Position numbers and translations under genes: made by a program. This document shows, piece after piece, positions 24,446-33,061 of a stretch of DNA of 64,000 nt; position 1 is the stretch's first letter; each line of letters starts with the position of its first letter. Below the pieces are notes generated by a model. The model was not told where the DNA came from, ran no database searches, and saw only the letters and a program-made list of their open reading frames with translations. Location of the stretch: NCBI GenBank assembly GCA_002368155.1, contig AP018183.1, forward strand, positions 167,373 to 231,372. The letters run 5' to 3'. The stretch comes from Nostoc carneum NIES-2107 (lineage in GTDB: Bacteria > Cyanobacteriota > Cyanobacteriia > Cyanobacteriales > Nostocaceae).

Positions 24446-25339
24446 TTATTCTGAGAAATTTGGTAAGTTTTTAAACGCTAATTGTGCTACTTCTTCGGCT
24501 CGCCCTGATGTAACTTTCTGATACCGTAATGTTGTCTGAATGCTTTCATGTCCCATGAGCGCCCTAAGTTCTTCAATGCCCATTAATCCCACTCGCTCTG
24601 TAGCAAAAGTATGTCGGAGGTCATGAAGTCGAATCCCCTGGAGTTCTGGAATGTTCTCAATTAAGCTTTTCCAAGATTGATGCGCCATCCGGTATGACAG
24701 ACGGGAGACTACAAAAGTTTTTGGCTGTTGAGCTGTAAATAGTGCTGTATGGTTGGGATGTCTATAATATTTAATGTAGTGATTTAGACCAAAAGAAGCT
24801 ACTTCACTGTAAAAACACCACCGTTGCTTATTACCTTTGCCAATAACCTGAAATTTCCGGGCTTTGAGGTCTATGTCATCTAAATTTAGAGCCAGTACCT
24901 CAGCAATCCTAGCGCCACTGGTATGCAACAAACGCACCAAGGCAGACATTCGCACATCTGTTTTGATAATTTGATACAGGACACTTAACTGAGCAGGAGT
25001 AAGATAACGCACCAGTTCATCTGTAGTGTGTTCTCCTTGCTCTCGAATGGGTTTGCGTCTTGCGAGTCCCGCAACTGGATTGGATTTGAGATATCCCATA
25101 TCAACAGCGAAGTTGAATAAAGCCGTGATTACAGCTTGATGACGGTGGTGTGTAGTATAAGAAACATCGGTTAAATGATTGAGATATTCCACTAAAACTT
25201 GTCTGTCAATGATTTCTATTGACCATCGCCCATACTCCTTGAGTAAGGGGAGAATCGTAGACTCATAAGAACGCAGAGTACTTTTGGCTAGTCCTGGACG
25301 TTCTAAAAACTTGGTGGCTAAAGCAGCTAAAGTTATCAT
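24446..25339 (-). CDS. Tyrosine recombinase of the transposon (TnpI-like)
   Basis: This 297-residue protein has a SAM-like N-terminal core-binding domain (LATKFLERPGLAKSTLRSYE, residues 1-90) and a catalytic domain with the tetrad: Arg in 'HTSGARIAEVLALN', His-x-x-Arg in 'RLHDLRHTFATE', the second His in 'LMGHESIQTTLRY' and the nucleophile Tyr in 'RYQKV'. In Tn3-family elements with such an enzyme (TnpI type) it resolves cointegrates at an internal site. It is transcribed divergently from the XRE gene, with a palindrome in between. Confidence 0.88.
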   Translation of the reverse strand: MITLAALATKFLERPGLAKSTLRSYESTILPLLKEYGRWSIEIIDRQVLVEYLNHLTDVSYTTHHRHQAVITALFNFAVDMGYLKSNPVAGLARRKPIREQGEHTTDELVRYLTPAQLSVLYQIIKTDVRMSALVRLLHTSGARIAEVLALNLDDIDLKARKFQVIGKGNKQRWCFYSEVASFGLNHYIKYYRHPNHTALFTAQQPKTFVVSRLSYRMAHQSWKSLIENIPELQGIRLHDLRHTFATERVGLMGIEELRALMGHESIQTTLRYQKVTSGRAEEVAQLAFKNLPNFSE

Positions 25340-25385
25340 TACTTTAGAGAGCTTTTGGCAATTTATTTGAATAAAAGTGTAGATA

Positions 25386-25408
25386 TATATTTATTATTAA
25401 TAAATATA
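25386..25408. promoter_or_regulatory. Palindrome between recombinase and XRE genes (candidate res/operator)
   Basis: A perfect inverted repeat, TATATTTAT / TATTA / ATAAATATA, lies in the 83-bp divergent region. Either the recombinase core site (as for TnpI elements) or an operator for the XRE protein would fit. Confidence 0.5.
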
Positions 25409-25422
25409 CTTTTAGATATATT

Positions 25423-25893
25423 TTGATAGTGATAACAGAACATTCGACACTTCCCACGGGGGAAGAAGGGCTTGCTAATTACGTCCAGAGATTGCGAGGT
25501 CATCTTTGTTTAACCCAAAAAGAGTTGAGTTTCAAAGCGGGGATACATATCCAGACCATCCGCAAAATTGAAGGTGGACAAACTTCAAGGCTCAATCAAA
25601 AGGCTAAAGGTGGTCTGGCTTCGGCGTTAGGGATACCACCAGAGTACTTGGATGCAGCAGCGAAGAAAGTCTCTCCAGAAACCATAACTTCACTCAAGTT
25701 TTGCCCCAAATGTTGGACTCCAGGAACTACCCCTGACCCAATGTGGACTGACTTCCGGTCAAAGTATTGCTTTGCTTGTGGTACAGCCTTACGGAATCGC
25801 TGTTCCCGTTGCAATGAACCAATTATGTCGCTGAAATTCAAATTTTGCCCTTACTGCGGCGCGAATTACAAACAAAATCAAACTATTGCTTGA
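25423..25893 (+). CDS. XRE-family HTH with C-terminal double zinc ribbon
   Basis: The protein has 156 residues starting at TTG 25423 or GTG 25429; no ATG is available. The N-terminal HTH (YVQRLRGHLCLTQKELSFKAGIHIQTIRKIEGG) is of Cro/C1 type. The C-terminal half has four CxxC knuckles (CPKC, CFAC, CSRC, CPYC) forming two zinc ribbons. It sits 22 bp before tnpA on the same strand and probably regulates transposition genes through the shared divergent promoter. Confidence 0.78.
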   Translation: MIVITEHSTLPTGEEGLANYVQRLRGHLCLTQKELSFKAGIHIQTIRKIEGGQTSRLNQKAKGGLASALGIPPEYLDAAAKKVSPETITSLKFCPKCWTPGTTPDPMWTDFRSKYCFACGTALRNRCSRCNEPIMSLKFKFCPYCGANYKQNQTIA

Positions 25894-25915
25894 AATCAAA
25901 TATACAGGTATTTAA

Positions 25916-28894
25916 TTGGCAACGCGCGAACTTTTATCTCCAGCACAGCGACTACAATTTACTGAAATTCCCGATTCTATTACCACAAGAGATATAGCTC
26001 GCTACTATACTTTTAGTAATGATGAACTCAAAATTATCAAAGAGCGTCGTAGACCACACAATCGTCTGGGTTTTGCCGTACAGTTGTGTTACCTACGCTT
26101 TCCTGGTCGTGTTTGGAACCTAGGAGAAATAGTACCGGAATCTGTACTATTTTATATTGCATCTCAATTAAAACTTGACCCAGCAATAATAACAGAATAT
26201 TCCCAAAGGGATACAACTCGACGCGAACATTTAGCAGAAATTCAAAATAATTTTGGATTTCGGACTTTTAATACATCTATATACAAACAACTCTCAAAAT
26301 GGTTATTACCATTTGCCATATCCTCAGATAAAGGGATGGCACTTGTAGGAGCGTTAATTGATGAGATGCGCTTGCGCCAAATTATTATCCCAGCTATTTC
26401 TACAGTAGAACGTTTAGCCTGGGAAGTCAGAAATCGCGCTCAAAAATTAGTATGTCTTGAGTTAACTAAAAGTTTAACAACATTACAAAAGACAGCACTG
26501 GATAAGTTATTAGTTGTCGAGCCTGGTAAAAAGCTGACTGATTTAATTTGGCTGCGTCAACCACCAGGTCAAGCTAATCCGAGAAACTTTTTAAAATTAG
26601 TGGAACGACTAGAGTTTATTCGCCATCTTCATCTCGAAGAAGAATGTTTGAAACGAGTACACCAAAATCGTCTACTGCAATTTACTAGAATTGGCGCGAA
26701 GTCTACACCTGCTCACCTATCTAGGTTGGATGAATTGAGACGCTATGCTATTTTAGTTGCTTTTCTCATTGAATGGAGTGCCTCATTGGTCGATTATGCC
26801 ATAGGTATGCACGATAAAATGATGAGTAAATTGTTTAATAAAACTGAGCATCAGCATGGTGATAAGTTTCAACGTGATGGCAAAGCAATTAATGAGAAAG
26901 TCCGATTATATGCTCAAGTGGGTAAGGCGCTAATTGCGGCTAGAGATGAGTCAAATGATGCCTATCAAGCGATTGAATCTGTATTGGATTGGGAAAAATT
27001 TATCACTACTGTTGCTGAAGCAGAAAAGCTAGCCAGACCCGCAGATTTTGATTATCTTGAACTGCTTGATAACCGTTATTCACAGTTGCGACGTTATACA
27101 CCCAAGTTGTTGGAGGTGTTTGAATTCAAAGCTACCGGAGCTAGTTTACCAGTGCTAAAAGCTTTGGAGATAATTAAAGAATTAAATATATCTGGTGGTC
27201 GAAAAGTGCCGGAATCTGTGGACACTAGTTTCGTTAAACCTCGTTGGTCAAAACACGTATTTAAGGGCGATACTATTGACCGTCACTACTATGAGATGTG
27301 TGCTTTAACTGAGTTACGCAATGGTTTGCGTTCTGGGGATATTTGGGTAGCAGGGTCGAAGCAGTTCCAAGATTTTGAGGATTATCTGTTAGCAGATAGT
27401 GCATGGCAGTCAATGCGTTCTTCTCACACAATACCTGTGGCAGTAGCGACAGATTTTACTACCTATATTGAACAACGGTCACTCGAATTATCTGAACAAT
27501 TATTGCTTGTTTCTTCTTTAATGGCAGAGAAGAAACTGGTTGATGTCAGGATAGAAAACGAGATGTTAATTATCACTCCTCTCACCAATGCTGTGCCGAA
27601 GGAGATTGATGGATTTAGTAGAAAAGTTCATAGTTTACTGCCAAGAATTAAGTTGACTGATTTGTTAGTAGAAGTTGATTCTTGGACGCAATTCACTAAG
27701 CATTTTACGCATTTACATTCGGGAGAACAAGTATCCGATAAGGTTGTTTTGTTAAGTGCTTTGCTTGCTGATGGTATTAATTTAGGTTTAACGCGGATGG
27801 CTGACGCAACTATTGGGATGTCCTTTGAGCGTTTAGCATGGGTGGCAGATTGGTATATTCGAGATGAAACTTATTCCAAGGCTTTAGCAGAGGTGGTAAA
27901 TTTCCACACACAAGTGCCATTTGCTGCTTATTGGGGTGATGGGACAACATCTTCTTCTGATGGTCAACGGTTTAAAGCAGGCGGACATCGCAGTTTTAAT
28001 GAAGAGATTAATGCCAAGTATGGTAAAGATAGAAGCGTGATTTTTTACACGCATATTTCCGACCAGTATGTTCCGTTTCACGTTAAGGTAATTAACGCCA
28101 CGATTAGGGATGCAACTCACGTTTTGGATGGTTTGTTGTATCACGAGAGTGATTTACAGATTCAAGAGCATTATACGGATACAAGCGGCTACACTGAGCA
28201 TGTGTTTGCGATGTGCCATTTATTAGGGTTTCGATTTGCACCTCGAATGCGAGATTTACCTGATAAGAAATTGTATACTTTTGAACCTACTCCTGCTGAT
28301 TCGGTTTTGGCACCCTTGTTAGGTGACAAGATTAATGTGAAATTGATTCAAGAGTCTTGGGATGAGATTCTCCGCCTTGCTAGTTCAATTCGGACGGGGA
28401 CGGTGACAGCTTCTTTGATGTTGAGGAAATTAGCTTCCTATCCTCGCCAGAATCGTTTAGCTTTAGCTTTGCGGGAGTTGGGGAGGATTGAGCGGACTTT
28501 GTTTACTTTGGAATGGTTGCAGAGTCCAGAATTGCGGCGGCGGGCGACGGCGGGTCTAAACAAGGGTGAGGCGAAGCATACCCTCAAAAGAGCGGTGTTT
28601 TTTAATCGTCTGGGGGAAGTACGCGATCGCTCTTACGAAGACCAGTTTTATCGGGCCAGTGGTTTGAATTTGGTCATTGCTGCAATCGTTCTTTGGAATA
28701 CGGTGTATTTAGAAAAAGCCGTGGATTATTTGAAACAACAGGGATTGGATATCAGTGAAGAATATTTGCAACATTTGTCACCATTGGAGTGGGAGCATAT
28801 CAATCTCACTGGTGATTATGTTTGGAATTTGAAGCAGGCGACTAGTTTGGACAAGTTGCGCCCTTTACGGGTTAAGGAAAATAGGTATCGCTGA
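25916..28894 (+). CDS. tnpA: Tn3-family transposase TnpA
   Basis: This 992-residue protein has the usual length of Tn3 TnpA. Start is TTG 25916 (ATRELLSPAQRLQF). The N-terminal DNA-binding domain shows 'NRLGFAVQLCYLRFPGR'. The DDE catalytic region has 'WGDGTTSSSDGQRF' (first Asp), 'YTDTSGYTEHVFAMCHLLGFRF' (second Asp) and 'FNRLGEVRDRSYEDQFYRASGLNLVIAAIVLWNT' (Glu and C-terminal helix). It catalyses replicative transposition through cointegrates. The protein is intact and identical to copy 2. Confidence 0.96.
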   Translation: MATRELLSPAQRLQFTEIPDSITTRDIARYYTFSNDELKIIKERRRPHNRLGFAVQLCYLRFPGRVWNLGEIVPESVLFYIASQLKLDPAIITEYSQRDTTRREHLAEIQNNFGFRTFNTSIYKQLSKWLLPFAISSDKGMALVGALIDEMRLRQIIIPAISTVERLAWEVRNRAQKLVCLELTKSLTTLQKTALDKLLVVEPGKKLTDLIWLRQPPGQANPRNFLKLVERLEFIRHLHLEEECLKRVHQNRLLQFTRIGAKSTPAHLSRLDELRRYAILVAFLIEWSASLVDYAIGMHDKMMSKLFNKTEHQHGDKFQRDGKAINEKVRLYAQVGKALIAARDESNDAYQAIESVLDWEKFITTVAEAEKLARPADFDYLELLDNRYSQLRRYTPKLLEVFEFKATGASLPVLKALEIIKELNISGGRKVPESVDTSFVKPRWSKHVFKGDTIDRHYYEMCALTELRNGLRSGDIWVAGSKQFQDFEDYLLADSAWQSMRSSHTIPVAVATDFTTYIEQRSLELSEQLLLVSSLMAEKKLVDVRIENEMLIITPLTNAVPKEIDGFSRKVHSLLPRIKLTDLLVEVDSWTQFTKHFTHLHSGEQVSDKVVLLSALLADGINLGLTRMADATIGMSFERLAWVADWYIRDETYSKALAEVVNFHTQVPFAAYWGDGTTSSSDGQRFKAGGHRSFNEEINAKYGKDRSVIFYTHISDQYVPFHVKVINATIRDATHVLDGLLYHESDLQIQEHYTDTSGYTEHVFAMCHLLGFRFAPRMRDLPDKKLYTFEPTPADSVLAPLLGDKINVKLIQESWDEILRLASSIRTGTVTASLMLRKLASYPRQNRLALALRELGRIERTLFTLEWLQSPELRRRATAGLNKGEAKHTLKRAVFFNRLGEVRDRSYEDQFYRASGLNLVIAAIVLWNTVYLEKAVDYLKQQGLDISEEYLQHLSPLEWEHINLTGDYVWNLKQATSLDKLRPLRVKENRYR

Positions 28895-28920
28895 AATGCC
28901 TATACAGTATAGGTTTCAGC

Positions 28921-28958
28921 CTTAGCGTACAATTTTCCCGTTTTGGCACGGTGATGCC
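28921..28958 (-). repeat. Tn3-family terminal inverted repeat, right, copy 1
   Basis: 38 bp, CTTAGCGTACAATTTTCCCG onward to GTGATGCC. Inverted copy of 23948-23985. Confidence 0.95.
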
Positions 28959-29207
28959 AGCTATGGCTTCGGCTTGGTCTGCAATGTATTGGTCGAGTTC
29001 GGCTTGAGCGAGTGCTTGTTCGTCCGGGGCAGCATCAACAACTGTCTCAACCCTGATTGCTTGATACTCGGCGATCGCACTCATCCAGGCATCCTTGCAC
29101 CGCTTGTCAAGTACCTCAACTGTGCAGCCGACATCACAATAGATTTGCTTGAGCCGGGCTATGGATTTGTGTTGCAGCTGTTGATGGGTGTATGTCCGGT
29201 AAGTCAT
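28959..29207 (-). pseudogene. Plasmid-type hypothetical gene, 3' end replaced by the transposon
   Basis: The native part is 83 residues from ATG 29207 (MTYRTYTHQQLQHKSIARLKQIYCDVGCTVEVLDKRCKDAW) to 'DQAEAIA', then the frame runs into the transposon end. The helical 'LKQIYxDVGCTVEVxDKRCKxAWMxAI' block has a SAP-like feel and is seen in cyanobacterial plasmid/island proteins, but function is unknown. A dyad matching that of the XRE gene lies upstream at 29291-29307. Confidence 0.6.
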
Positions 29208-29290
29208 AATAGTAATTCCTGTTAAAGGGCTAAAAGGCGATCGCGCTTGTTTGCGAGACGGAGCGGTCGTCTTTTGTTATGACTTTACTA

Positions 29291-29307
29291 TACTAATTTG
29301 GTTAGTA
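29291..29307. promoter_or_regulatory. Operator-like dyad TACTAA-N5-TTAGTA (site 2)
   Basis: TACTAATTTGGTTAGTA lies upstream of the truncated gene starting at 29207. It is the same dyad and spacing as at 29663-29679. Confidence 0.55.
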
Positions 29308-29311
29308 ATAA

Positions 29312-29650
29312 TCAAGCAATATCTTTAATTTTTTGAGGTAATTTTACTAACGGACAACCCAAAAAATCCTCAAGGCTGACCGAAAGTGCTTGACATATAG
29401 CTTCTAGCTTTTCAGTAGAAACTGTAGGGGCTGAATCTCTTGGGCTTGACTGTGGGTATTCTCCACGCTCTAAATGTTGAATTAATTGATAGGCACAGCC
29501 AGCACGTTTAGCTAGAGACTGCATAGACTCTTTGTCTCGTAATATTTTTAGCTTCTTACCCAATTCCTTATTCCATCGAATAGATGCTATTAAGCTTTTA
29601 TCGATAATCATTAATTCATTACCTAGTTCACCAATTGGATTAGTAGACAT
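29312..29650 (-). CDS. XRE-family transcriptional regulator
   Basis: The protein has 112 residues. The HTH spans residues about 28-95 (ELGKKLKILRDKESMQSLAKRAGCAYQLIQHLERGEYP, then 'EKLEAICQALSVSLEDFLG'), the Cro/C1 pattern with an extended loop. Identical dyads (TACTAA-N5-TTAGTA) lie before its start and before the next minus-strand gene, which suggests autoregulation and control of that gene. It is typical of plasmid or phage-derived repressors. Confidence 0.8.
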   Translation of the reverse strand: MSTNPIGELGNELMIIDKSLIASIRWNKELGKKLKILRDKESMQSLAKRAGCAYQLIQHLERGEYPQSSPRDSAPTVSTEKLEAICQALSVSLEDFLGCPLVKLPQKIKDIA

Positions 29651-29662
29651 GATACATTATAG

Positions 29663-29679
29663 TACTAACTAAATTAGTA
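29663..29679. promoter_or_regulatory. Operator-like dyad TACTAA-N5-TTAGTA (site 1)
   Basis: TACTAACTAAATTAGTA lies 13 bp upstream of the XRE start codon on the minus strand, a position fitting autorepression. Confidence 0.6.
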
Positions 29680-29801
29680 AAAGAAGACAAAACAAACCAT
29701 TTAAAGTATGACTGCGATCGCTTGCAGTCTTTGTCATGCAATAAAAAAAGGAGATTGAAAGATTCAACAATGGCTAAACCTCAGACCTTGCAAGCAGTGT
29801 T

Positions 29802-30148
29802 TTACTAGGGGACATGAATAATAACCCTAGTAACAGCCCTAGTAAAAATCGGCGACGAAAGGGTGAGGGGAACGGGTCTATTTACTGGCGCACAATCAGT
29901 AAAAACGGCAAGGACTACCGCCAAGCTTACTATCACTGGCAAGAAGAAGGACACAAAAGGACAAAATACATTCCCAAAAGATTACTAGGGGAAATTCAAG
30001 AAGCCGAAACCGCAAAACGCCCAGTCTTAGAGATATTACGATTGTTGGGTGTTGAGGTAAACCCTAGTAATTTACTAGGGGATAAACCAATAAACCCTAG
30101 TAATACAACTAATGAAACAAGCCCTAGTAATGATATATCCCCTAGTAA
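29802..30148. repeat. Nine CCCTAGTAA iteron-like motifs, both orientations
   Basis: Direct copies start at 29825, 29837, 30062, 30095, 30122 and 30140. Inverted TTACTAGGG copies start at 29802, 29982 and 30072. All nine are exact. The motif occurs in both orientations and outside the ORF as well, so DNA identity rather than protein sequence appears conserved. Confidence 0.75.
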
Positions 30149-30380
30149 AATGCGACGAAACAAGGGGGAGGGAAGCGGCAGTATTCATTGGCGAACTATC
30201 ACCAAGAATGGCAAGGATTACCAGCAGGCTTACTATCACTATGAGTTTTGGAGCGAAGGCGATCGCTTGGTCAAGTCATCAAAGTACATTCCCAAGGCCT
30301 TACTGAAGCGAGTAGAGCAGATGGAGCAACAGAAGACACCTGTTAGGGAGATATTGCACGTATTGGGAATGATGAGATAA
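29814..30380 (+). CDS. Hypothetical protein with two KGEGxGSIxWRTI modules
   Basis: The 188-residue protein is an internal duplication. Residues 14-80 and 115-186 share 'KGEGxGSIxWRTIxKNGKDYxQAYYH', 'KYIPKxLL' and 'PVxEILxxLG'. A basic, DNA-binding-like composition is seen. The linker is made of PSN units encoded by CCCTAGTAA motifs. I recognise the module from cyanobacterial plasmids but know of no function. A truncated third module lies downstream at 30723-30893 in a broken gene. Confidence 0.65.
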   Translation: MNNNPSNSPSKNRRRKGEGNGSIYWRTISKNGKDYRQAYYHWQEEGHKRTKYIPKRLLGEIQEAETAKRPVLEILRLLGVEVNPSNLLGDKPINPSNTTNETSPSNDISPSKMRRNKGEGSGSIHWRTITKNGKDYQQAYYHYEFWSEGDRLVKSSKYIPKALLKRVEQMEQQKTPVREILHVLGMMR

Positions 30381-30463
30381 TGATGTTGAAGCTATTATAG
30401 TAACTGCAAAGTACCTGAATAGACCCAGAAAAACAAAGCGTAGACGCTGCATCGGCTTGTTTT

Positions 30464-30893
30464 AGACATCGCTTGCATCTTGAACGCAAAGTCGAGAGGG
30501 CGTTTTTTGAAGTGGGGAAAGCATTGACAGAATTGCGGGATCGCAGACTGTACTGTTCTACTCATCGCACATTTGAGGAATATTGTCGCGATAGATTTAG
30601 CCATAGTCGCCGCCAGTCTTATCTTCTAATGGATGCAGCTGTTGTTTTTGATAACTTGGTTGAAAAATGTGATCAATTTGATCACAAATTGCCAACTAGA
30701 GTTGGAAACTGGCGGCTAATGCAAGGATTACCAGCAGGCATACTACCACTACAAGTTTTGGAGCGAACGCGATCACTTAGTGAAGTCATCAAAGTATATC
30801 CCGAAGCGGTTACTGAATCGCATTCAGCAGATGGAGCAGCAGAAAGCGGCGGTTAGGGAGATTTTGAGGGTGTTGGGGTTGGTAATCGGCTAA
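30464..30893 (+). pseudogene. Chimeric relic: plasmid DNA-binding protein head joined to KYIPK module tail
   Basis: Residues from 30473 (LHLERKVERAFFEVGKALTELRDRRLYCSTHRTFEEYCRDRF) match the protein at 41533 until about 30715 ('DHKLPT'). From 30723 another frame reads 'KDYQQAYYHYKFWSERDHLV', then 'KYIPKRLLNRIQQMEQQKAAVREILRVLGL' to TAA at 30893, matching the second module of the 29814 gene. Two unrelated gene pieces are thus fused out of frame. The 127-codon open frame is probably not functional. Confidence 0.7.
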
Positions 30894-31077
30894 GGGGATG
30901 CGGCGGGTGCGGATGATCTGCGATCGCATTTAGATGCTGCGGGAGAATGAGAACTTGGAGGAAGCTGATCGTGCTGTGCTGAACTATTTAGGATAATTAA
31001 AAAGAGCGTATTCGATGTATTTTTAAGGGAAATTATTCAACTTTCTAGAGTCTAAATTTAAATAGTTATGTTATTTC
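30894..31077. other. Intergenic, no gene seen
   Basis: Region downstream of the conflict operon (stop 31078). AT-rich at 31000-31077. No clear terminator hairpin was found. Confidence 0.4.
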
Positions 31078-33051
31078 CTATAATTTTCGTTCTATTAATT
31101 TTTTCGTTAATTCTTTAACTATATCTATAGATAATTCAAAACCACCAAAAACTCTCAATAGAGTATTAATAGCTTGTCTTACGTACTGAGCTAATTCTAA
31201 ATTAGAAGTTTCTAAAGGTACATTAATAAATGAAATAACCTCATCTTGATAAGCTAAATCACTTGAAACAGAGTAAAATTGAGGTTTTGCCCAAGAATAT
31301 AGCCTACGTCCTCTTAAAGAAGACCATTTGAAAGCGAAAGCTAATTGTGTTTGCGTTGGACTACAACCCATTGCTTTTGCAAACTCAATACTAACTGCCA
31401 TTGCTTCGGCAATTCTAACTGTATGTAAACAAGCATCCAGAAATTTCATAGGTGGGATACTATCTTTATTAGCCAGATCATCTTCTAAAGCTCGTATTAG
31501 AGAAAATTTACCTTTTGGATTGAGGCGCATAAAATCAATGCTTTTATTTAAGTCAAAGTTAATTATTAAAGCTTCCCATGTTTCATGAAATACAAATGGC
31601 TCTTGTTCTTGAGGAAAACCACGACTATCAAGCCATATAGGCCAACCTGTATATTTGGGATTACTAGAGCTTAAAAGATTAAGAAAATTCTGATTAGCAG
31701 AGTGTAAAGGAACATCTCCAATAAGCTTTAAAGCTATTTCCCAAGTTCCAGACTGTGGCAAATTTACTTTACGTTCTTTTATAATATCTTGAAATCTTTT
31801 TTTATTTTCTCGAAGAGAAATTTGTAGTTTTTCCTCAAATGATTCCTGTAATTTACCTTGCTGATTAATTAATGTTTTCTCAGTTGTTTTTATTTTCATT
31901 AAATTTGACAACCTTAAAAGTGTTTTGATTCTAGCTAATAGTTCATCTATTGTTACTGGTTTGCGAATAAAATCATCAGCACCTAAATTTAATCCATGAG
32001 CTATATTTGGTGCATCATGACTAGTAATCAGCAAAATGGGAATATAGGATTGTATTTTCATTTCTTCTCGGACACGTCTTGTGACTTCATAGCCATCTAT
32101 TCCAGGCATCATCAAATCCAATAATATCAAATCTGGTGGATTAGTCTCAATTTGAGACAGTGCATAAATACCATTTTCTGCTGTGCTAACTTGATATCCT
32201 TCTTCTTCTAATATAGCTTTTATTAGATAAATAACATCAGGTGAATCATCAACAACAAGGATAGATGGACTGGCTAATGTTTGTGTAGAAATTGGTTGAG
32301 TATTGGACTGAGAATTTTCTATATAATGATAAAGATGATTATCTAAAGCTAATTGTTCGGGGATTGACAATTGTAAGCCAGCAATCTGTAATTGATTTTC
32401 TTCCAATAATATTGTTGTTAGCTTTTCTTTTGCAGTTTTTATGTCTCCACGAGCGAAACTTTCCATCCCTTGACTATATATCAATAAATTATTAAAACCT
32501 GCCTCTTTCAAAGGTTCAGCAAATACTTCAACTAAAGAAGAAAGCCTTAATACTTCTCCTATATCATCTTGATATACGTGCTGACTTAATACCTGTACCA
32601 ACTCGTAAGCTACTTCATCAGGATTTGTATAGACTAATGCTGTCCATTCTTGTGCTTGTCGTAAATCACAAGTATCTTCATCATCACTGGTTAGTTTTTG
32701 TGCCACGTAATCTAGCAAAAATTCTGATAATTCATCAAATCTTTTTTGACCAAATTCTTGTTTTAGTTGATGTAATAATAAATTTCGATCAGTAATATCC
32801 ATCTCATAAATTTCATAGCCTACTTGATGACACAAACGAGACAATAAAACATGAGCCACTCCTATCCAAGGTGCTTCAGGAACAAAGATAGCCCAAATGT
32901 GATAAAGTAGATCTGGAGTCAACACTATCGGAAAAGCTGCATGACACAGCAAATGTAAATTTTCTTTACCAAATTTATTAGCAAAACCTTCTATTCTTTT
33001 AGAAGAAACTTCTGTAGCACGCTCCTGTTTTATTCTTTTTGCATTTGCCAT
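31078..33051 (-). CDS. Receiver-domain (REC) protein of the conflict operon
   Basis: This 657-residue protein has three parts. The N-terminal part (30-130: HLLCHAAFPIVLTPDLLYHIW, 'PWIGVAHVLLSRLCHQVGYEIYEMD') resembles a domain that recurs at the head of cyanobacterial multidomain conflict proteins. A complete REC domain spans 263-382, with D268/D269, phospho-acceptor D312 in 'LLDLMMPG', and K364. A coiled-coil linker leads to a C-terminal domain of unknown type (NLPQSGTWEIALKLIGDVPLHSANQ, 'AWALIINF'-like, residues 430-657). No DNA-binding output domain is visible. It is last in the operon, 10 bp after the vWA gene, so a phospho-signal may modulate the system. Confidence 0.75.
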   Translation of the reverse strand: MANAKRIKQERATEVSSKRIEGFANKFGKENLHLLCHAAFPIVLTPDLLYHIWAIFVPEAPWIGVAHVLLSRLCHQVGYEIYEMDITDRNLLLHQLKQEFGQKRFDELSEFLLDYVAQKLTSDDEDTCDLRQAQEWTALVYTNPDEVAYELVQVLSQHVYQDDIGEVLRLSSLVEVFAEPLKEAGFNNLLIYSQGMESFARGDIKTAKEKLTTILLEENQLQIAGLQLSIPEQLALDNHLYHYIENSQSNTQPISTQTLASPSILVVDDSPDVIYLIKAILEEEGYQVSTAENGIYALSQIETNPPDLILLDLMMPGIDGYEVTRRVREEMKIQSYIPILLITSHDAPNIAHGLNLGADDFIRKPVTIDELLARIKTLLRLSNLMKIKTTEKTLINQQGKLQESFEEKLQISLRENKKRFQDIIKERKVNLPQSGTWEIALKLIGDVPLHSANQNFLNLLSSSNPKYTGWPIWLDSRGFPQEQEPFVFHETWEALIINFDLNKSIDFMRLNPKGKFSLIRALEDDLANKDSIPPMKFLDACLHTVRIAEAMAVSIEFAKAMGCSPTQTQLAFAFKWSSLRGRRLYSWAKPQFYSVSSDLAYQDEVISFINVPLETSNLELAQYVRQAINTLLRVFGGFELSIDIVKELTKKLIERKL

Positions 33052-33061
33052 AAAGCATTCC

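Larger units (their letters stand above)
23948..28958 (+). mobile_element. Tn3-family transposon, copy 1 (5,011 bp)
   Basis: It is bounded by perfect 38-bp terminal inverted repeats beginning GGCATCACCGTGCC and ending inward with TACGCTAAG, the usual Tn3-family inner end. It carries a small zinc-finger gene, a tyrosine recombinase (minus), an XRE/zinc-ribbon gene and tnpA (plus). Length equals that of copy 2 at 58990-64000, and all four predicted proteins are identical. The flanking 5-mers differ (AACAA left, AGCTA right), and different genes are cut at the two ends, so this copy no longer sits in its original target. Confidence 0.93.

Noticed and set aside
27884..28144. 86-codon ORF antisense to tnpA (also at 59804-60064)
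   Set aside because: Identical in both copies only because the transposons are identical; no independent support.
29802..30148. CCCTAGTAA motifs as a CRISPR or tandem repeat array
   Set aside because: The units are only 9 bp, irregularly spaced, in both orientations and mostly inside a coding frame.
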